In this document: in pieces, positions 22,252 through 33,702 of the stretch | Position numbering within the stretch: the first letter of the stretch is position 1 | How the letters are laid out: each line of letters starts with the position of its first letter | NCBI GenBank assembly: GCA_022570795.1 | Contig: JAKUDP010000006.1 | Location: 558,001 to 622,000 of the forward strand | Length of the DNA stretch: 64,000 bases | Source of the DNA: Sphaerulina vaccinii | Taxonomy: Eukaryota; Ascomycota; Dothideomycetes; Mycosphaerellales; Mycosphaerellaceae | Direction of reading: 5' to 3' | Notes under the pieces: model-generated | What the model was told of the DNA's origin: nothing | Database searches by the model: none | Seen by the model: only the letters and a program-made list of their open reading frames with translations | Translations under genes and position numbers: made by a program

Positions 22252-24379
22252 ATGCTGGAGAACATGGCCTCCTCACTCATTGTCTTCACGACACTCGTAG
22301 TCGCCACCTTCGGCAAAGCTATTCTGAACTGGCCTGCAGACTCAGCTTTGCCTCAATTTCCTCCCATTGCAAGCAGTATCGACTCTGCAGATATCACTAA
22401 TCTAAGTGGCGAAGAAAGAACACTGTTGACGACTCTACAAGGGATCGTGAACCGCAAACAGCCACGAATCTATCTATATTGGAACAAGACCGATGAACCG
22501 AGCGACGGTACGAATCAAGCATGGCTCAGAGGTATAGCAGAACATGTCACTGTCGAGGATTGCACTGCAAACCCCTTTGATATCTTGGAAAAGTATCGAC
22601 CTGAACTCAGAGGCGCGATCATATACGACACCGCAGTCATTGACACGATCAACCTCGCCACCACGCTTGCCGGCTCTTGCGATTCTGTGGTTGCCACTGC
22701 TGAGCTTACACACCAACACGGACTGGACATCGTAGAAGATCTTCGAGGCCGATTCAGCAACAGGATCGAAGTCTAAGAGTACGGCTTGGAGAACGTCTAC
22801 CCGAACTTGACTAAGCGCATTCTCACTGCTCTGACCCCGGAAGAGACAGCTTCAATACAGGATCTAACGTGGGTTAATCTCACGCGAGAAATGAACAAGA
22901 CGATCGACCACAGCAACAATGCAACTTACTCCATAGACCTCACACCCTTTGTGAGTCAGACTCAGCACAATGGAATGATATATGTTCGCATTAAGGACGC
23001 CTTCGAAGACGATGGACATGGTGCTGCCGTATCTCAAGTCTTGGCCATGGCTGACGGTACTGTGCTTGCCAACTTTACACCAGGCACTTCTGGCGAGGAT
23101 CGCTTCTTAGTGGACTGGGGTGGCTCATATCTTCGAGATTATCCCTGGGGCTGGCGCTCTGCAGATGCGAAGGCTCGAATAGTGTATGGTTTCGCCGCAC
23201 CCAATGTCACACAAAGCTTGCTACTGAATTTCACAATGGCTGGTCAGTTCGACATTGCTGCCACTACAGCTATTCCCGCAGTCAAAGTCGTCAATGCAGT
23301 CTTTCGAGACTATATCACCGCCACGGCAGCGCCATGTATCTGGCTGGACCCAAATAATCCTGATGAGCTGCCTCTACTTAATCGCATTCTGGAGATGCTT
23401 GATGCCAACTCTGCATATATGGGCTGGTTCCCAAATGGTGAGTCATCCAAAGTACGCGGGTAAACCATACTGACTATCCGAAACAGGCGACGAGATGTCA
23501 GGCGTCACACGAACAGCTGCCAATAGTATGTTTGTTGTAGCAGCTGACTACTTCTTCAACGGGTCGCTCATGAGCGGACTTGGAGGTCTCTTCCCCATCT
23601 TCAACAAGAGCCATGTGTCCTCTCCACCGCCGCTCGTATATCAAGACGAAGCTCCCATCCGGACCAAGATCTACCTTTCCTTGACATGGACGGAAGGAGA
23701 CAACGTTCAATACCTTCAACATCGCATGCGAGTCATCTGGGATGACCCCGCTCGTGGCAGAGTACCTATGGGCTGGACCATATCTCCAATTCTGAAAGAC
23801 ATTGCACCCAATATGCTCAACTACTTCCAATCTACAGCTACCGAGAACGACACGCTTGTCACTGGTCCAGATGGTGTGGGCTACAGCTTTCCAGTCAACT
23901 GGCCTACAGAAGACTTCCAGCTTTTCCTGAACATGACTGCCAGCTATACCTCTGCAACTGGTACTGGGAGCAATATCTGGGTATACAATCGCATAAATGG
24001 CACGCTGGAGCCTCTCTCCGATGAGACAATAGCAGCATACAAACATGCTATCGGGCCTGAGCTGCTGGGTATCTCCGCAGATGGACATGTCGGCGGCTAT
24101 GGAGTCAATGTGACTGCTGGACTTCCGGTTGCAGGACTTGCTACAATCAGTGGTGTCCAGCAAGGCATGGAGAGACTACACAATATCTCGACACAGATGT
24201 TTGATGGAACGAAGCCTGTCTTCGTTGTGTGTGCGCTATATGCTTGGGACACCACGCCTGGCAATATCACGCAGCTGGTTGACCAGCTTGGCGAGGAGTT
24301 TGAAATTCTAGGACCTGCTGAGCACTTTGAGCTGTTTATCAGAGCTCATGAGGCAGAGACAGCGACATTACCTGCCTGA
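22252..24379 (+). pseudogene. GxGYxYP-family secreted protein, interrupted by an in-frame TAA
   Basis: Matches the GxGYxYP family of putative glycoside-active proteins. It has a signal peptide (from Met 22264: MASSLIVFTTLVVATFGKA), an N-terminal domain with LTTLQGIVNRKQPRIYLYW, and a C-terminal domain with GDEMSGVTRTAANSMFVVAADYFFNG split into standard blocks. The family signature appears as GVGYSFP (Y to F at one site) near 23877. Intron 23438-23486 (GTGAGT, ACTGAC branch, CAG) keeps frame. The reading frame is open except for a TAA at 22774-22776 that sits inside conserved sequence (DLRGRFSNRIEV, stop, EYGLENVYP). CAA-to-TAA would be one transition in RIP context. No convincing intron removes the stop; a 48-bp one is possible but would delete conserved residues. 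Likely a recent pseudogene, though a sequencing error or readthrough cannot be excluded. Confidence 0.8.
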
Positions 24380-24841
24380 CATGATTTTCTAAGCCTTCTT
24401 CTGGCCGGCGTGCCGAAGTCAAAGCAGGTCCGAAGTGGAACCTTCGGTCTGTCGCTTAAATCATCACAACCACAACAACAACCAGCTCTCAATGTCAGAC
24501 ATGACCACTTCTCCAGTGTTGGTTCTTCTGCCATGGCGTATCTGATATGTTCTACAGGATCCTGGACTGTCAGATTGTTCCAATTCCCACACCAGGAGCC
24601 AGGACAACGAAAAGACCAAGCATCAGAGACTATTATGCAAGCTCGTGGATCCATTTGCATGGCGTGCTTATGCATTCCCTGCTCAAGTGGCCATTCTGAT
24701 TGAAGACCTTGCCAAATCGACTTCAGTACGGGTCCTGACGTGCTTTTCTGCAGATAAGCTTGCAACTCGGGCTGGTAAACTTATAGCCTTGCTACGCCAT
24801 GTAGCCTCGAGCACTGCAGCTTCCATTTGCCAGCCGACATC
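24380..24841. other. Spacer between two broken genes
   Basis: About 460 bp with no recognised feature; presumably terminator of the GxGYxYP gene and promoter of the transporter. Confidence 0.5.
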
Positions 24842-26376
24842 ATGGCCTTCACACGACTCACGATCTTCTATCGATCGTGTTTGTTCCAGATCATCATCGT
24901 TGGTCTTGTCGCATTCTGTGAGCCTGGGATATGGACTGCACTGAACAATTTGGGAGCTGGAGGCAATGCTAAGGTCAGTCAAAGACGTGCTCGTCAGAAA
25001 CGAAGCTAAGCCTTAATCTAGCCATTTCTCAACAATGCAGCCAATGCTCTGACATACGGACTGATGTCTGTGGGATGCTTCATAGCAGGTGGCGTCACAA
25101 ACAAGACCACTGCCAAGTGGACGCTGTTCATTGGTGCAGCTTTCTACACTCCATACGCTGCAGGACTCTACTGTAATAACAGGTATGGCAATGAGTGGTT
25201 CCTGCTTCTGGGCGCAGCTCTTTGTGGCATTGGAGCATCTCTGCTTTGGGCGAGTGAGGCTGCTATTGCCGTTGGCTGGCCGGAAGCTGAGAAGCGTGGT
25301 CGGTATGTTCAGAGACTTGCCAGATTGAACGTCTACCACTACTGACAACCCATAGATATGTCGGCATCTGGATGGGCATTCGACAAATGGGACCTCTTGT
25401 CGGCGGAGCCATCTCTCTGGCTCTCAACGTCCATACATCAGAGAAAGGCAAAGTCACATACACCACTTACCTCGGTCTCGTGGCCATCTCTGCTCTGGGC
25501 GCTCCATTGGCACTGCTGCTGTCGCAGCCTCAAAATGTCGTCCGAGCCAATGGCACACCAATATTACATGAAGAAGACTTCTTTCGCCATCGAAGCTCGA
25601 GCGATCTGGAAGCAGCTCCAGAACAAGTACATGCTCCTCTTGATACCAGTCTTCCTGGCTGGTCAATTTGGCTCGACATACCAAGGCAACTATCTCACTA
25701 GTCAGATCTCCGGCCATACCACCTGACATGGACTCTGCTGACATGTCTCATAGCATACTTCACTATCAGATCTCGTGCACTGGCTTCCTTTCTAACAGCT
25801 GTCGTTGGAGCCCTAGCCAACATATCCACAGGTCTCGTCCTCGATATGCGCTACTTCTCTCGCGCCACGAAATCAAGAGCTGTCTACATCTTCGTCTTAG
25901 TCTTCGTCACAGCATCCTGGACCTGGAACGCAATTGTCCAAACGAAACTTTCGAAGCTCTCCGAAGCACCTTCCTTTGACCTCGGAGACGGCGCCTTCTT
26001 CAACTCTGCCTTCACAGTCTATATGCTATTTCGTTTCTTCTACGAGGTCTTGCAGACGTACATTTACTGATTGATGGCTGAGATCAAAGGCGCACAGAAG
26101 GACGGCGACATTGCAAGGACAACAGGCATACTTCGCAGCTGGGAGAGCATCGGAAGCACGATAGCTTATGCTGTGGGAGCTACGCACTGGCCGAACCAGA
26201 ATCAGATGATACTTGGCTTTGCACTCTGGGGCTTTACTATACCTTCTACGATCATGGCTGTGTTTGGAGAGTGGAATGTGGATGAAAGCGAGAGTGACGT
26301 GAAAGATGCCAGTGAGAGTGATCTAGAGGTACAGATTGTTGATGGTGGAGGGAAGAACAGCTCGTCAGTGCTGTAG
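24842..26376 (+). pseudogene. UNC93-like major facilitator, pseudogene
   Basis: A multi-pass membrane protein of the fungal UNC93-like MFS group. Exon 1 is 24842-24973 (contains NNLGAGGNAK), intron 24974-25021. Exon 2 is 25022-25302 (NAANALTYGLMSVGCF), intron 25303-25355. The sequence then continues with VGIWMGIRQMGPLVGGAISLAL. Three lesions follow. The frame changes between about 25556 and 25572 (after RANGTP, before KKTSFAIEARAIWKQL). It changes again between about 25702 and 25723 (after YLTSQISGH, before LTWTLLTCLIAYF). Finally a TGA at 26068-26070 follows QTYIY exactly where relatives have Trp in YWLM. Hydrophobic segments persist in the correct order to the end, so loss was recent. It stands 460 bp downstream of the broken GxGYxYP gene on the same strand. 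Confidence 0.82.
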
Positions 26377-26819
26377 AGTAATGTGCCTACTATGAAGGCA
26401 GTAGAAGAGCATGGTACAACTGAAGCGAAGCCATGGAAGTTATGGCAGTGACGATAAACGTTACACTCACTCAACTAGACGATCGACGACTTCAGTAGTG
26501 GCCTGCACGCACATTCGATCCCGATAACGCCACAGAAAGCCGGTGGCAAGGCCACATGAGCGATGCACTCTCGTCCAATCAGACGTCCGATTTCACTTCA
26601 TTCACTTCCAGCTCCCAGGTGAACCAAACTCTAAATTGTGGGACCTTTTTCAGACTAAAGCTCACATTGAACATCAGTTGTATTCTCAGACATCTATCAT
26701 TTACCTTTGCCTTCGAAACATTCACCAAAGCCCCGTCCCGAGGACTACCCAAGAGACCTGCGTGTGCAGAACTCTCCTGGCAGTTCGACAATCGAGTGCT
26801 GACCGAGAAACTAGCACAC

Positions 26820-28526
26820 ATGGAGGACAATATCGAATTCAAGGCTAAGTCGAGCCCACAAGACCAGCGGATGCATGATTTTGAAGAAGCACCACAAGCA
26901 CAGAGCACGATACCACAAGACCCATTGGAGGCTAGCATTACGGCTCGCGACCAGGCTCTTCTCCAACAAGCAAAACTGATGGAAAGGCAGAGAAAGGCGA
27001 GAGTGGCAGCAGGTATCGAGGTGGAGGGCATGAGCGAGGCTCCAGCTGAGTTAAAAACTCAAGATGAGGAAATCCCTAACCTTGTCGAGACCCAAGCAAA
27101 GACGACTCTCGAGAGTCACCAAAGTGGCGGCGATCGGCAGGACAGCCGAGACCACTTCGACGCGAAAGTGGCTTCCAGCCTCGAGGAGGTCCTTCTACCT
27201 TCTGATGGAAGTGTTCAGCAGGAGAACTTGAGCCACTTGAGCGACAATGACATGAGGGAGGCTGCTTCGGATCTGCTCAACCTAAGAAATGGCAGATTGC
27301 AAATGCCCGAAGCTGGGCCTTCTCAGGGAGTCATCAATCTCACAGCTCTTGATGATGATGATGCGGAAGACGCGACTCAGCCAACTCGACCACGGCAATA
27401 TCGCTCATATTCTGTTCTCAGCCTTCAGATACTCTGTAAAGAGCGAGGTCTTGGTACCTCCGGCACAAAAGCTCTCCTGACTGAGAGATTACAAGCCGAC
27501 GATGAGGGCAGACCACGACCAGCTACTCGTGCGAGCCGGGAACAACAAACTGCGGCCCAACGTACGCTATCGGGGATGACACATGCCCAGTTTCGAGCGT
27601 TACGGCAACAGGACATGCTGAATCAACAGCGTTCTAATGCTACTCGATCAGGTTCTGTTGACCAGCTCCCACCCAAACCCACCGCCGAGCAAATGCAGCA
27701 CCATGCCAATCAGCTCCAGCAGCAGCAATGGCAACAAGAGATGATCTTAGCTCAGACTCAAGGTAATCCCGCCATGGTACAAGCATTACAATCTCATCAA
27801 CAGGCAATAGTAAGACAGCAACACGCCTTCGCTGTTATGAGACGACCAGCACCTAGGCGAGCACACAATGTGCCGAACGCGCAGCCAGAACAGCGGCTCC
27901 AAGCTATTAGTCAAGCACAGATCTATCCAGAGAGGCATCGAGGAACGCAGCTATTGTGGCCAAATGGAGAGATCATGACACGAGAACGGCAACAGCGTGA
28001 TCTAGCTCCTGGCTACTGGAGAGAGCAGACTCGACTTTCTGATCGACCTGCTGCTCAAAGCGTCAGAGGTTTAATACCACCACCGCAAGCATACCCAGCT
28101 TCCCAGAACCTTCCAGCAAGACAAGGCCATCAAGGACCTCGACCGATCTCAGCAAACATGGTGGTGCCGCCCACCTTCCCAGACCGAGCACCATTACCAG
28201 CACCAGTGCGAAGCATCGACAGCCGACCACCCAATTACCCATATTACGGTAGACTTCCTACGAGCTTTGGTGCACTGGAACTGGCTAGAGGCGGTTCAGG
28301 ATATCCACAACATGAGCTAATGCGAGTGCAAATGGACGATAGGCTCAAGGACCAGCTGGGTCGGTGGCAGAAGCGGTATTTGACTAAGTGGTATAGTCTT
28401 GGGATCTTGAAGAAACCGTATGAGGCAAACTTGCCTGACGTGGAGCTCGATGAGGACGATGAGGTTGTGAGTGCTGATGCTGGGGAGGATGATGAGAACG
28501 TGGACGCGGAAATGCTTTCTGAGTGA
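26820..28526 (+). CDS. SAP-domain, Gln-rich probable nuclear protein (568 aa)
   Basis: The frame is open from 26556, but the first ATG-led 88 residues (to 26819) look unlike protein and probably are leader. The ATG at 26820 (MEDNIEFKAK) is preferred, giving 568 aa. A SAP motif, a DNA-binding helix-turn-helix, is visible at about residues 196-226 (YSVLSLQILCKERGLGTSG, KALLTERLQ). Just before it is VINLTALDDDDAED, which resembles a SUMO-interaction motif. The rest is Gln/Pro/Arg-rich and disordered, with an aromatic C-terminal block (LGRWQKRYLTKWYSLGILK) and an acidic tail. A role in chromatin or RNA processing is inferred. The partner and exact function are unknown. Confidence 0.75.
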   Translation: MEDNIEFKAKSSPQDQRMHDFEEAPQAQSTIPQDPLEASITARDQALLQQAKLMERQRKARVAAGIEVEGMSEAPAELKTQDEEIPNLVETQAKTTLESHQSGGDRQDSRDHFDAKVASSLEEVLLPSDGSVQQENLSHLSDNDMREAASDLLNLRNGRLQMPEAGPSQGVINLTALDDDDAEDATQPTRPRQYRSYSVLSLQILCKERGLGTSGTKALLTERLQADDEGRPRPATRASREQQTAAQRTLSGMTHAQFRALRQQDMLNQQRSNATRSGSVDQLPPKPTAEQMQHHANQLQQQQWQQEMILAQTQGNPAMVQALQSHQQAIVRQQHAFAVMRRPAPRRAHNVPNAQPEQRLQAISQAQIYPERHRGTQLLWPNGEIMTRERQQRDLAPGYWREQTRLSDRPAAQSVRGLIPPPQAYPASQNLPARQGHQGPRPISANMVVPPTFPDRAPLPAPVRSIDSRPPNYPYYGRLPTSFGALELARGGSGYPQHELMRVQMDDRLKDQLGRWQKRYLTKWYSLGILKKPYEANLPDVELDEDDEVVSADAGEDDENVDAEMLSE

Positions 28527-28743
28527 GAGCCAGAGAGTGGTCTTGGATATGGCGATGTGGCTCTTGCATAAGGCGGGAGTCAAGGCCGGAGTCAAGGAAA
28601 AGTTTGGTAGTTTTGATAGGCTTGTTTGGATTCTGTTTTGAGGTGTACTATCCTAAGCATAGTGTCTATGACCATCAGCGGCGACTTCAGTGGAACATGC
28701 ACTTGGACTTACCGGCCCATCCCATCAACCGCCGAGCATCTAC

Positions 28744-29454
28744 TCACAACTCACAAACCTTCTCACAATTCGCCCTCTCATGCTTCGGCCCATGAGTGCC
28801 AACAGTGACATTATACCCAGGCTTGAAGTATCCCTGCAACCAGGCTGTCAAGCCTGAGTTGTGCTCGAAGTAATGCTTGTAGATCTGGAACTTCGTCATA
28901 TCCACGAACCATATGCTAATGGCTCGGAGAGGTTGAACGCCGCCTTGTTGGAACTGCGAAAGATCAGCTAGCGATCATAATGAAGAGAGAAGACATGTGT
29001 ACTTCCTGATACCACGTAATGGTATCGCAATTGTGCGTGACGATCAAAGTAGAGAATGGTGTTGCCATCTGTTCTTCGATCTTGACTAGCCAGGCATCGA
29101 GACCATTGTAGTTCGTGGCGTTCAGCTAATTGCTTCTCAGTCTCCATTCACACCTGCGATACTACGACAACATACCGGAAGCTGGTTCTCGAAGGCATCA
29201 CTATCCGAAGCAGTAATGACATCTTCGCGAAGATACTTCTTTGCCACGTCTTGCCATCTGAACAGTCAACATGTTAGTGGCATGAAAGAATGCTCGTTTT
29301 CTCAGACGCACCCATCAGTCTTATTCAGCATATCTTGATATGCCTTCACAAAGACATCAGCATCAGCATCTGTCAGACATTTCTTTTCCGACTTGGCTTG
29401 CGCGTTCGTTGTGAAGGTGAGCAGCAATGTGGTCAGGATCGGTAGGAACTTCAT
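28744..29454 (-). CDS. Secreted NTF2-like (SnoaL-like) small protein (185 aa)
   Basis: Four exons on the minus strand: 29454-29312, 29257-29176, 29125-29003 and 28953-28744. Introns of 54, 50 and 49 bp have GTGCGT, GTATGT and GTACAC donors; the first has a CACTAAC branch. Frame is kept throughout. The signal peptide is MKFLPILTTLLLTFTTNAQA. The body follows the fold of secreted fungal NTF2-like proteins. It has an N-terminal helix (ADADVFVKAYQDML), a central strand block (PFSTLIVTHNCDTITWYQEF) and a second block (QPLRAISIWFVDMTKFQIYK, then HYFEHNSG). Four cysteines, including CEKVC at the C-terminus, could form disulphides. Function in the family is unknown; small secreted proteins like this are sometimes listed as effector candidates, without evidence here. 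Confidence 0.82.
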
Positions 29455-30063
29455 GGTTGTAGGCCAAGGAAGGAAGATGGCGAGGTAGAAGAGAGGTAGG
29501 CTGCAGGCTGTAATTATCGAGGAATGTAGTCAGTCTTATAGGCAATGTTTCAGCCTCAATATAAGCACGAGAAGCACATTGCGAAGCGAAGTCAATCTAG
29601 AGTCTGCATAGGCTCATTCGGTTCCGGATTTCTCTCAAGCACATGCAAGGATATGCAGTCAGCAATGCTGTACAGATGTTTCGAGCGGAGATCCGAGAAT
29701 GTGTTGCAGTTGCACCCTGACCGCTCACATTGCCTTTCGTTTACCTGACTCGTCGATTGAGCAGGTTGGCAGAACGGCTTGAATCCTCTTGAAGGCTCTC
29801 GAGATGCGTTTTCATCCATCTATCTCTCGCAGGCGTACTGTGCTTCTTCACGCGGCTGATCGGGCGCAGGCCTTCACTCGACAGATGACCGTATTGGGGA
29901 GTTGGATGAACGGCAATCTTAAAGACAAAAATGAGATCACGAGGGTAGTCGAGAGTGAGGTGTAAGAAACGAAAAGAGTAAGAGAGACGTGACATCAGGG
30001 GAGCTGCGAGGTCGCTGGCGACTTCCCTGCCTTCACGGCTCCACTTTTCCACCACTACACTTC
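29455..30063. promoter_or_regulatory. Divergent upstream region of NTF2-like gene and ATG10
   Basis: A 609-bp interval between two divergent starts. No recognisable element beyond pyrimidine-rich stretches was identified by eye. Confidence 0.4.
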
Positions 30064-30687
30064 ATGGAACAAGCACAATTCGAATCAGCAGTTCAACAGC
30101 TTGCCCAAGTATTCCAGACTGTCAAAGACTCCGGAAAGCTACAAGAAAGTGACTGGCAAGATGTAATCCTCATTAGGAGCTCGAGGCTCCCATCTGGCTC
30201 GGGACATTATCTGAGAATCACGAGAAGACAGACCTTGCCTGTCACAGAGAAGGCAGCCGTCGAGCAAGAAGGACTTGTCAACGAGCAAGAAGGCACCGAA
30301 GTCGACGACTACGAAGAAGACTCCGAGTCCCTTCCAAAGTTCAGCAGCAGCACCACCACAGCACCAGAAGTGTTATCAACAATAACCTACGACATAGTCT
30401 ACTCTCCAACCTACTGTGTCCCAGTCCTCTACATCCACAAACAAGACGTCCCACCTAGCTTCCTCGCCAGCATCCAAGGCGCAGGACTCTCGCTAGTTGA
30501 TCATCCCATTACACTGAAGCCAGTCTACTTCGTCCACCCTTGTAGAACGCAAGAAGCAGTACGCGAGATTCTACCAACTCATAGTCACGGAGAGAGAGTG
30601 GAGTGGCTGATGGTCTGGTTTGGAGTCATAGGAGCAGCAGCAGGGCTGAAAGTCCCCGTTGAAGTGGCGATGGAAATGCAGAATTGA
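30064..30687 (+). CDS. ATG10: Autophagy E2-like enzyme Atg10 (207 aa)
   Basis: An E2-like conjugating enzyme that transfers Atg12 to Atg5 in the autophagy conjugation pathway, in the cytosol. The diagnostic C-terminal half is present: YDIVYSPTYCVPVLYI (about 109-124), DHPITLKPVYFVHPC with catalytic Cys 160, then RTQEAVREI, and a C-terminal helix. The ATG at 30064 (MEQAQFESAV) was chosen because the frame upstream is poor. Length is normal for the family. No introns are visible. An acidic insertion (residues 65-92) is variable among fungi. Confidence 0.88.
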   Translation: MEQAQFESAVQQLAQVFQTVKDSGKLQESDWQDVILIRSSRLPSGSGHYLRITRRQTLPVTEKAAVEQEGLVNEQEGTEVDDYEEDSESLPKFSSSTTTAPEVLSTITYDIVYSPTYCVPVLYIHKQDVPPSFLASIQGAGLSLVDHPITLKPVYFVHPCRTQEAVREILPTHSHGERVEWLMVWFGVIGAAAGLKVPVEVAMEMQN

Positions 30688-30847
30688 GTGCTGCATGCAA
30701 TTGAGGTTCAAGTTGTTCTCTATAGGTGAGAGCAAGAGAGAGCTAGGATCGTATACCTGCTCAAAGGCTTGGACTTCGACCTCAAAAGAGAAGCTCTATC
30801 TGGAGTAGCAAGCGTGTACCTCCCCGTCTGCCATTCTGGATGTCACT

Positions 30848-33028
30848 TCAGTCAGAATCATTCTGGTACCCGAATGCTGCAGCAGTGCCTCCAAGACGTC
30901 TGCGGTAATCTGGACCAGACCGAGGATCGCCCTCGAAAGTCCTGCTACTTCCACTAGAGCCAGAACCAGAACCCGATGCGTACCTCGCAATCTCAGCCCC
31001 ATCTTCCTAACGATCGCCACGTTCAGCTGCACCAGAAGAGTATGCGCCTGGTTCAGCATTCAAGCGTGCCAACGTACCCGCAAGCTGGAAAGGGTGCTGG
31101 GGCTGATATGTCGTGGCCCCTCTCGCTGTAGCTGCAGCTCTTGCAACGACGTCTCGAGGGATCCTGGTGGTATGGTATGTGGGCTGCCTTCTGGGATTAC
31201 CTTGCGGGTAGTACGACGAATGGTCGGGCGAAAAGCTTCGACGGCGGTCACGCCGAGGTCCGAGAGTGTGGAGACGATGTGTGTACGGCTGTTCAGGTAT
31301 AGTATCTGGAAGGGAATGTTAGCTGAAGAGGTCATGGCAGGGTTAGGGCGTGAAGAGCTGAACTCGCCCATTGACCGTACTGTTTCCATCGTCGTCACTA
31401 CTCTGATTCCCCTCTTCTTCCTCGTCATCATCGAGGTCATAGGTGTGCCTTGTCTCTTGTCGCCTCGGGACAATTTCCTCGTCCTCTAGTTCGCTTTCTG
31501 AGTCGTCCTGGTCATCATTTGTACCATCGTACCCATAGGCTTCCTCATTCATGCGGTCAAGCTGCTCCTCTGGGTCCGCCTCACTCGTTGTGTCCCATGC
31601 GCTTTGCGGGTATTGGTATCCCGAGAAGTCCACCTCCACATCAGGTGGCTGCTGTTCCTCGTCTTCAGCTTCCTCCTCATCACTATCCTCGATTGTGATG
31701 GGTCTCTGCCGCCCAGCTTGGCGTCTGTTGCGCTGTGAGTTCGAGATCGGCTCATCATCGCTTTCATCCTCTGAGTCATCAGAGTCTCTGCTCGCGCCAG
31801 CAGAGGATGCTTCGTCGAATCGTCTGTACGTGGGCACGACACCTCTTGGACCGGTGACCTCTTCGACATCATCGGAATCATCGTCAGAGATGACCACAGC
31901 AGCTCTGGGTCTGCGGTGTTGCGGAGAAGCACGAGGTTGTGCCGGCGTTGTCTGAGCCTCGTCTTCTGTGCCGTCGATGGTGGTATCATCCTCGTAGTGA
32001 ACCTCATCATCGACAAAGCCATCTAGATCCTGGTCCAAAGAGTCATCTTCAGAGTCGAAGTCGAAGTCGTGAATGTGTAAATTAATATCAGGGCCAAAGT
32101 CATACCCCAGGCCAATATCGGGAGGATGTCCGCTGCGATCACTGCTGGTATCGTCGAAGCCATCTGTGTCAAAGCCAGCTCCATCTAGCCCAAGGTCAAC
32201 ATCTCCGTCGTGGTCCATATCTTCAAGAGAGCCGTCGATCTCACTGTCCAGATCGTCGCTATCCGAGCTTCCCGAGTGATCGTCATGTCCATCAGTATGC
32301 ACTCGCAGATTGCACCGCCCGCATCTGCCATCTTCTACCTCTTCCATGCAAGACGGACATCGCCAGACATTGTCGCTGTCGTCGCGGATTGCATGCACTG
32401 GATGGAACCTACTACCCTTTCGGAAACGCCCCCTGAATAGACCACCAAGCATGACATCCTCGTTGTTTCTATCCTTTGCAACCAGTTCTGCCTCTTCCCT
32501 TGCCATCTTTGTGTGCTCCTCACTGGTCTCGCCATCTGGCAGAAGCTCGCTCCTCGCCGCAAACACTCTGACCATCTCTCGAACCAGGAAAGAAGGTGTA
32601 GGCTGGTCCTTGACCTTGGCGCGGCAGTCCGGGCAAGTCTTAGAGTTGCACATCCATTGCGCCAGACAGCTGTAGCAGTAGGTGTGCCCACAGCTCAGTC
32701 CATACGGCTCATATAGGAAGCGATAGCACATCTTACACGTGATTAGTTGGCGCATCGCCTCCATATCCGAGTGCATAGTGCGCAGTGATTGCTCGTGGTG
32801 GCAGTTTCCATCGTGGACATGTACTCCATTCTGCTCTCCTTGCTGGTCACCCTTTGGGACTGCCACCCCATCGTCGCTTGTTCCTGAGCCTGGCTTCATG
32901 GGCGTGTCGGAGAGGATGACAATAGGACTCGCAGGTCCGTGGCTCACAGCGCGGCTCCCCGTCTTCGATGTCCTAATTCGCTTGCGTGAACCACCCTCGG
33001 AGGCATCGTAGCCCTCGTTGCCAGACAT
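30848..33028 (-). CDS. RING-finger E3 ubiquitin ligase, acidic (676 aa)
   Basis: Minus-strand exons 33028-31381, 31305-31078 and 31002-30848. The first exon alone ends soon after the intron site. Intron 31306-31380 has GTACGG, a GCTAAC branch and TTCCAG. Intron 31003-31077 has GTACGT, a GCTGAAC branch and GAAG. The three exons join to an exact multiple of three. A C3HC4 RING spans residues 98-135 (ITCKMCYRFLYEPYG, then LSCGHTYCYSCLAQW, then TCPDCRAKV). A second zinc-ribbon-like CPSC...CGRC lies near 220-240. The remaining 400 residues are dominated by Asp, Glu and Ser, and the tail is Arg/Gly/Ser/Tyr-rich. The layout resembles the RING E3 group that includes yeast Psh1, which targets the centromeric histone; that assignment is tentative. 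Confidence 0.8.
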
Positions 33029-33702
33029 GGTGCCTGTCCTGAAGTCGTAAGTCGTTTATGTGGCGTGGCGTGTCATGGAGAAAGTCGTTCGCGTGGCCGT
33101 GTGGATGGTAGTCGTGGTGCTGGACGGAGACCAGGATGGAAGCTGTCTGTGATCTCCGAGTCAAAGCCTAATGGAGAAAGTCGCGACCGGCGCGTGGGAG
33201 CGGAGAGGAAGTTCGTAGTCGCAAGAAGGAGTTCTCGAGCTGTATTGTCAGGCGGTATCTCCAGTCGGCGAAGTTGTTGTTGGAGATGAAGTTGATGTCA
33301 GAAGAGGGCGATCACTTTCTGAATGACAAACACGCGCGAATCTTTAGCGTGGAAAGCACAGCCCACATTTTAATCGCGTGGCGCGACTTGAGCTCTCCCT
33401 CTCTCAGTTGACTCTCTCCTCAACTTCAGCGATCCCTTCCCATCATTTCTAACAGCAGAAGACTGGTATCCGCGCCTTGGTCAGCTCATGACTCCACCCG
33501 CCTCAACAACTGCACTAGGCGCAGATCTAAGGCCAAATTTGCAAGGACATCATGGACTAACCGATGATTATGCCAGCACTGCTTGCGAGGGGGGCTATGC
33601 AGCGCCCCGCGCATCAGGCTGAGATACATACTGCTTCAAAAGCACCATCGCTATCTCATCATAGCGTTGTCATACCCAGATTGCCTTTGCTTGAGATTCA
33701 GC
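33029..33702. promoter_or_regulatory. Divergent spacer, RING E3 and HET pseudogene
   Basis: About 670 bp with no gene. A plus-strand open frame from 33564 leads into the HET remnant, but the family-typical start is at 33703. Confidence 0.4.

Noticed and set aside
22729..22776. 48-bp intron removing the TAA in the GxGYxYP gene
   Set aside because: The GTAGAA donor is poor, the branch site would sit at the acceptor, and it would delete residues that look conserved.
23498..24163. 221-codon antisense open frame
   Set aside because: Lies opposite the well-supported GxGYxYP C-terminal domain.
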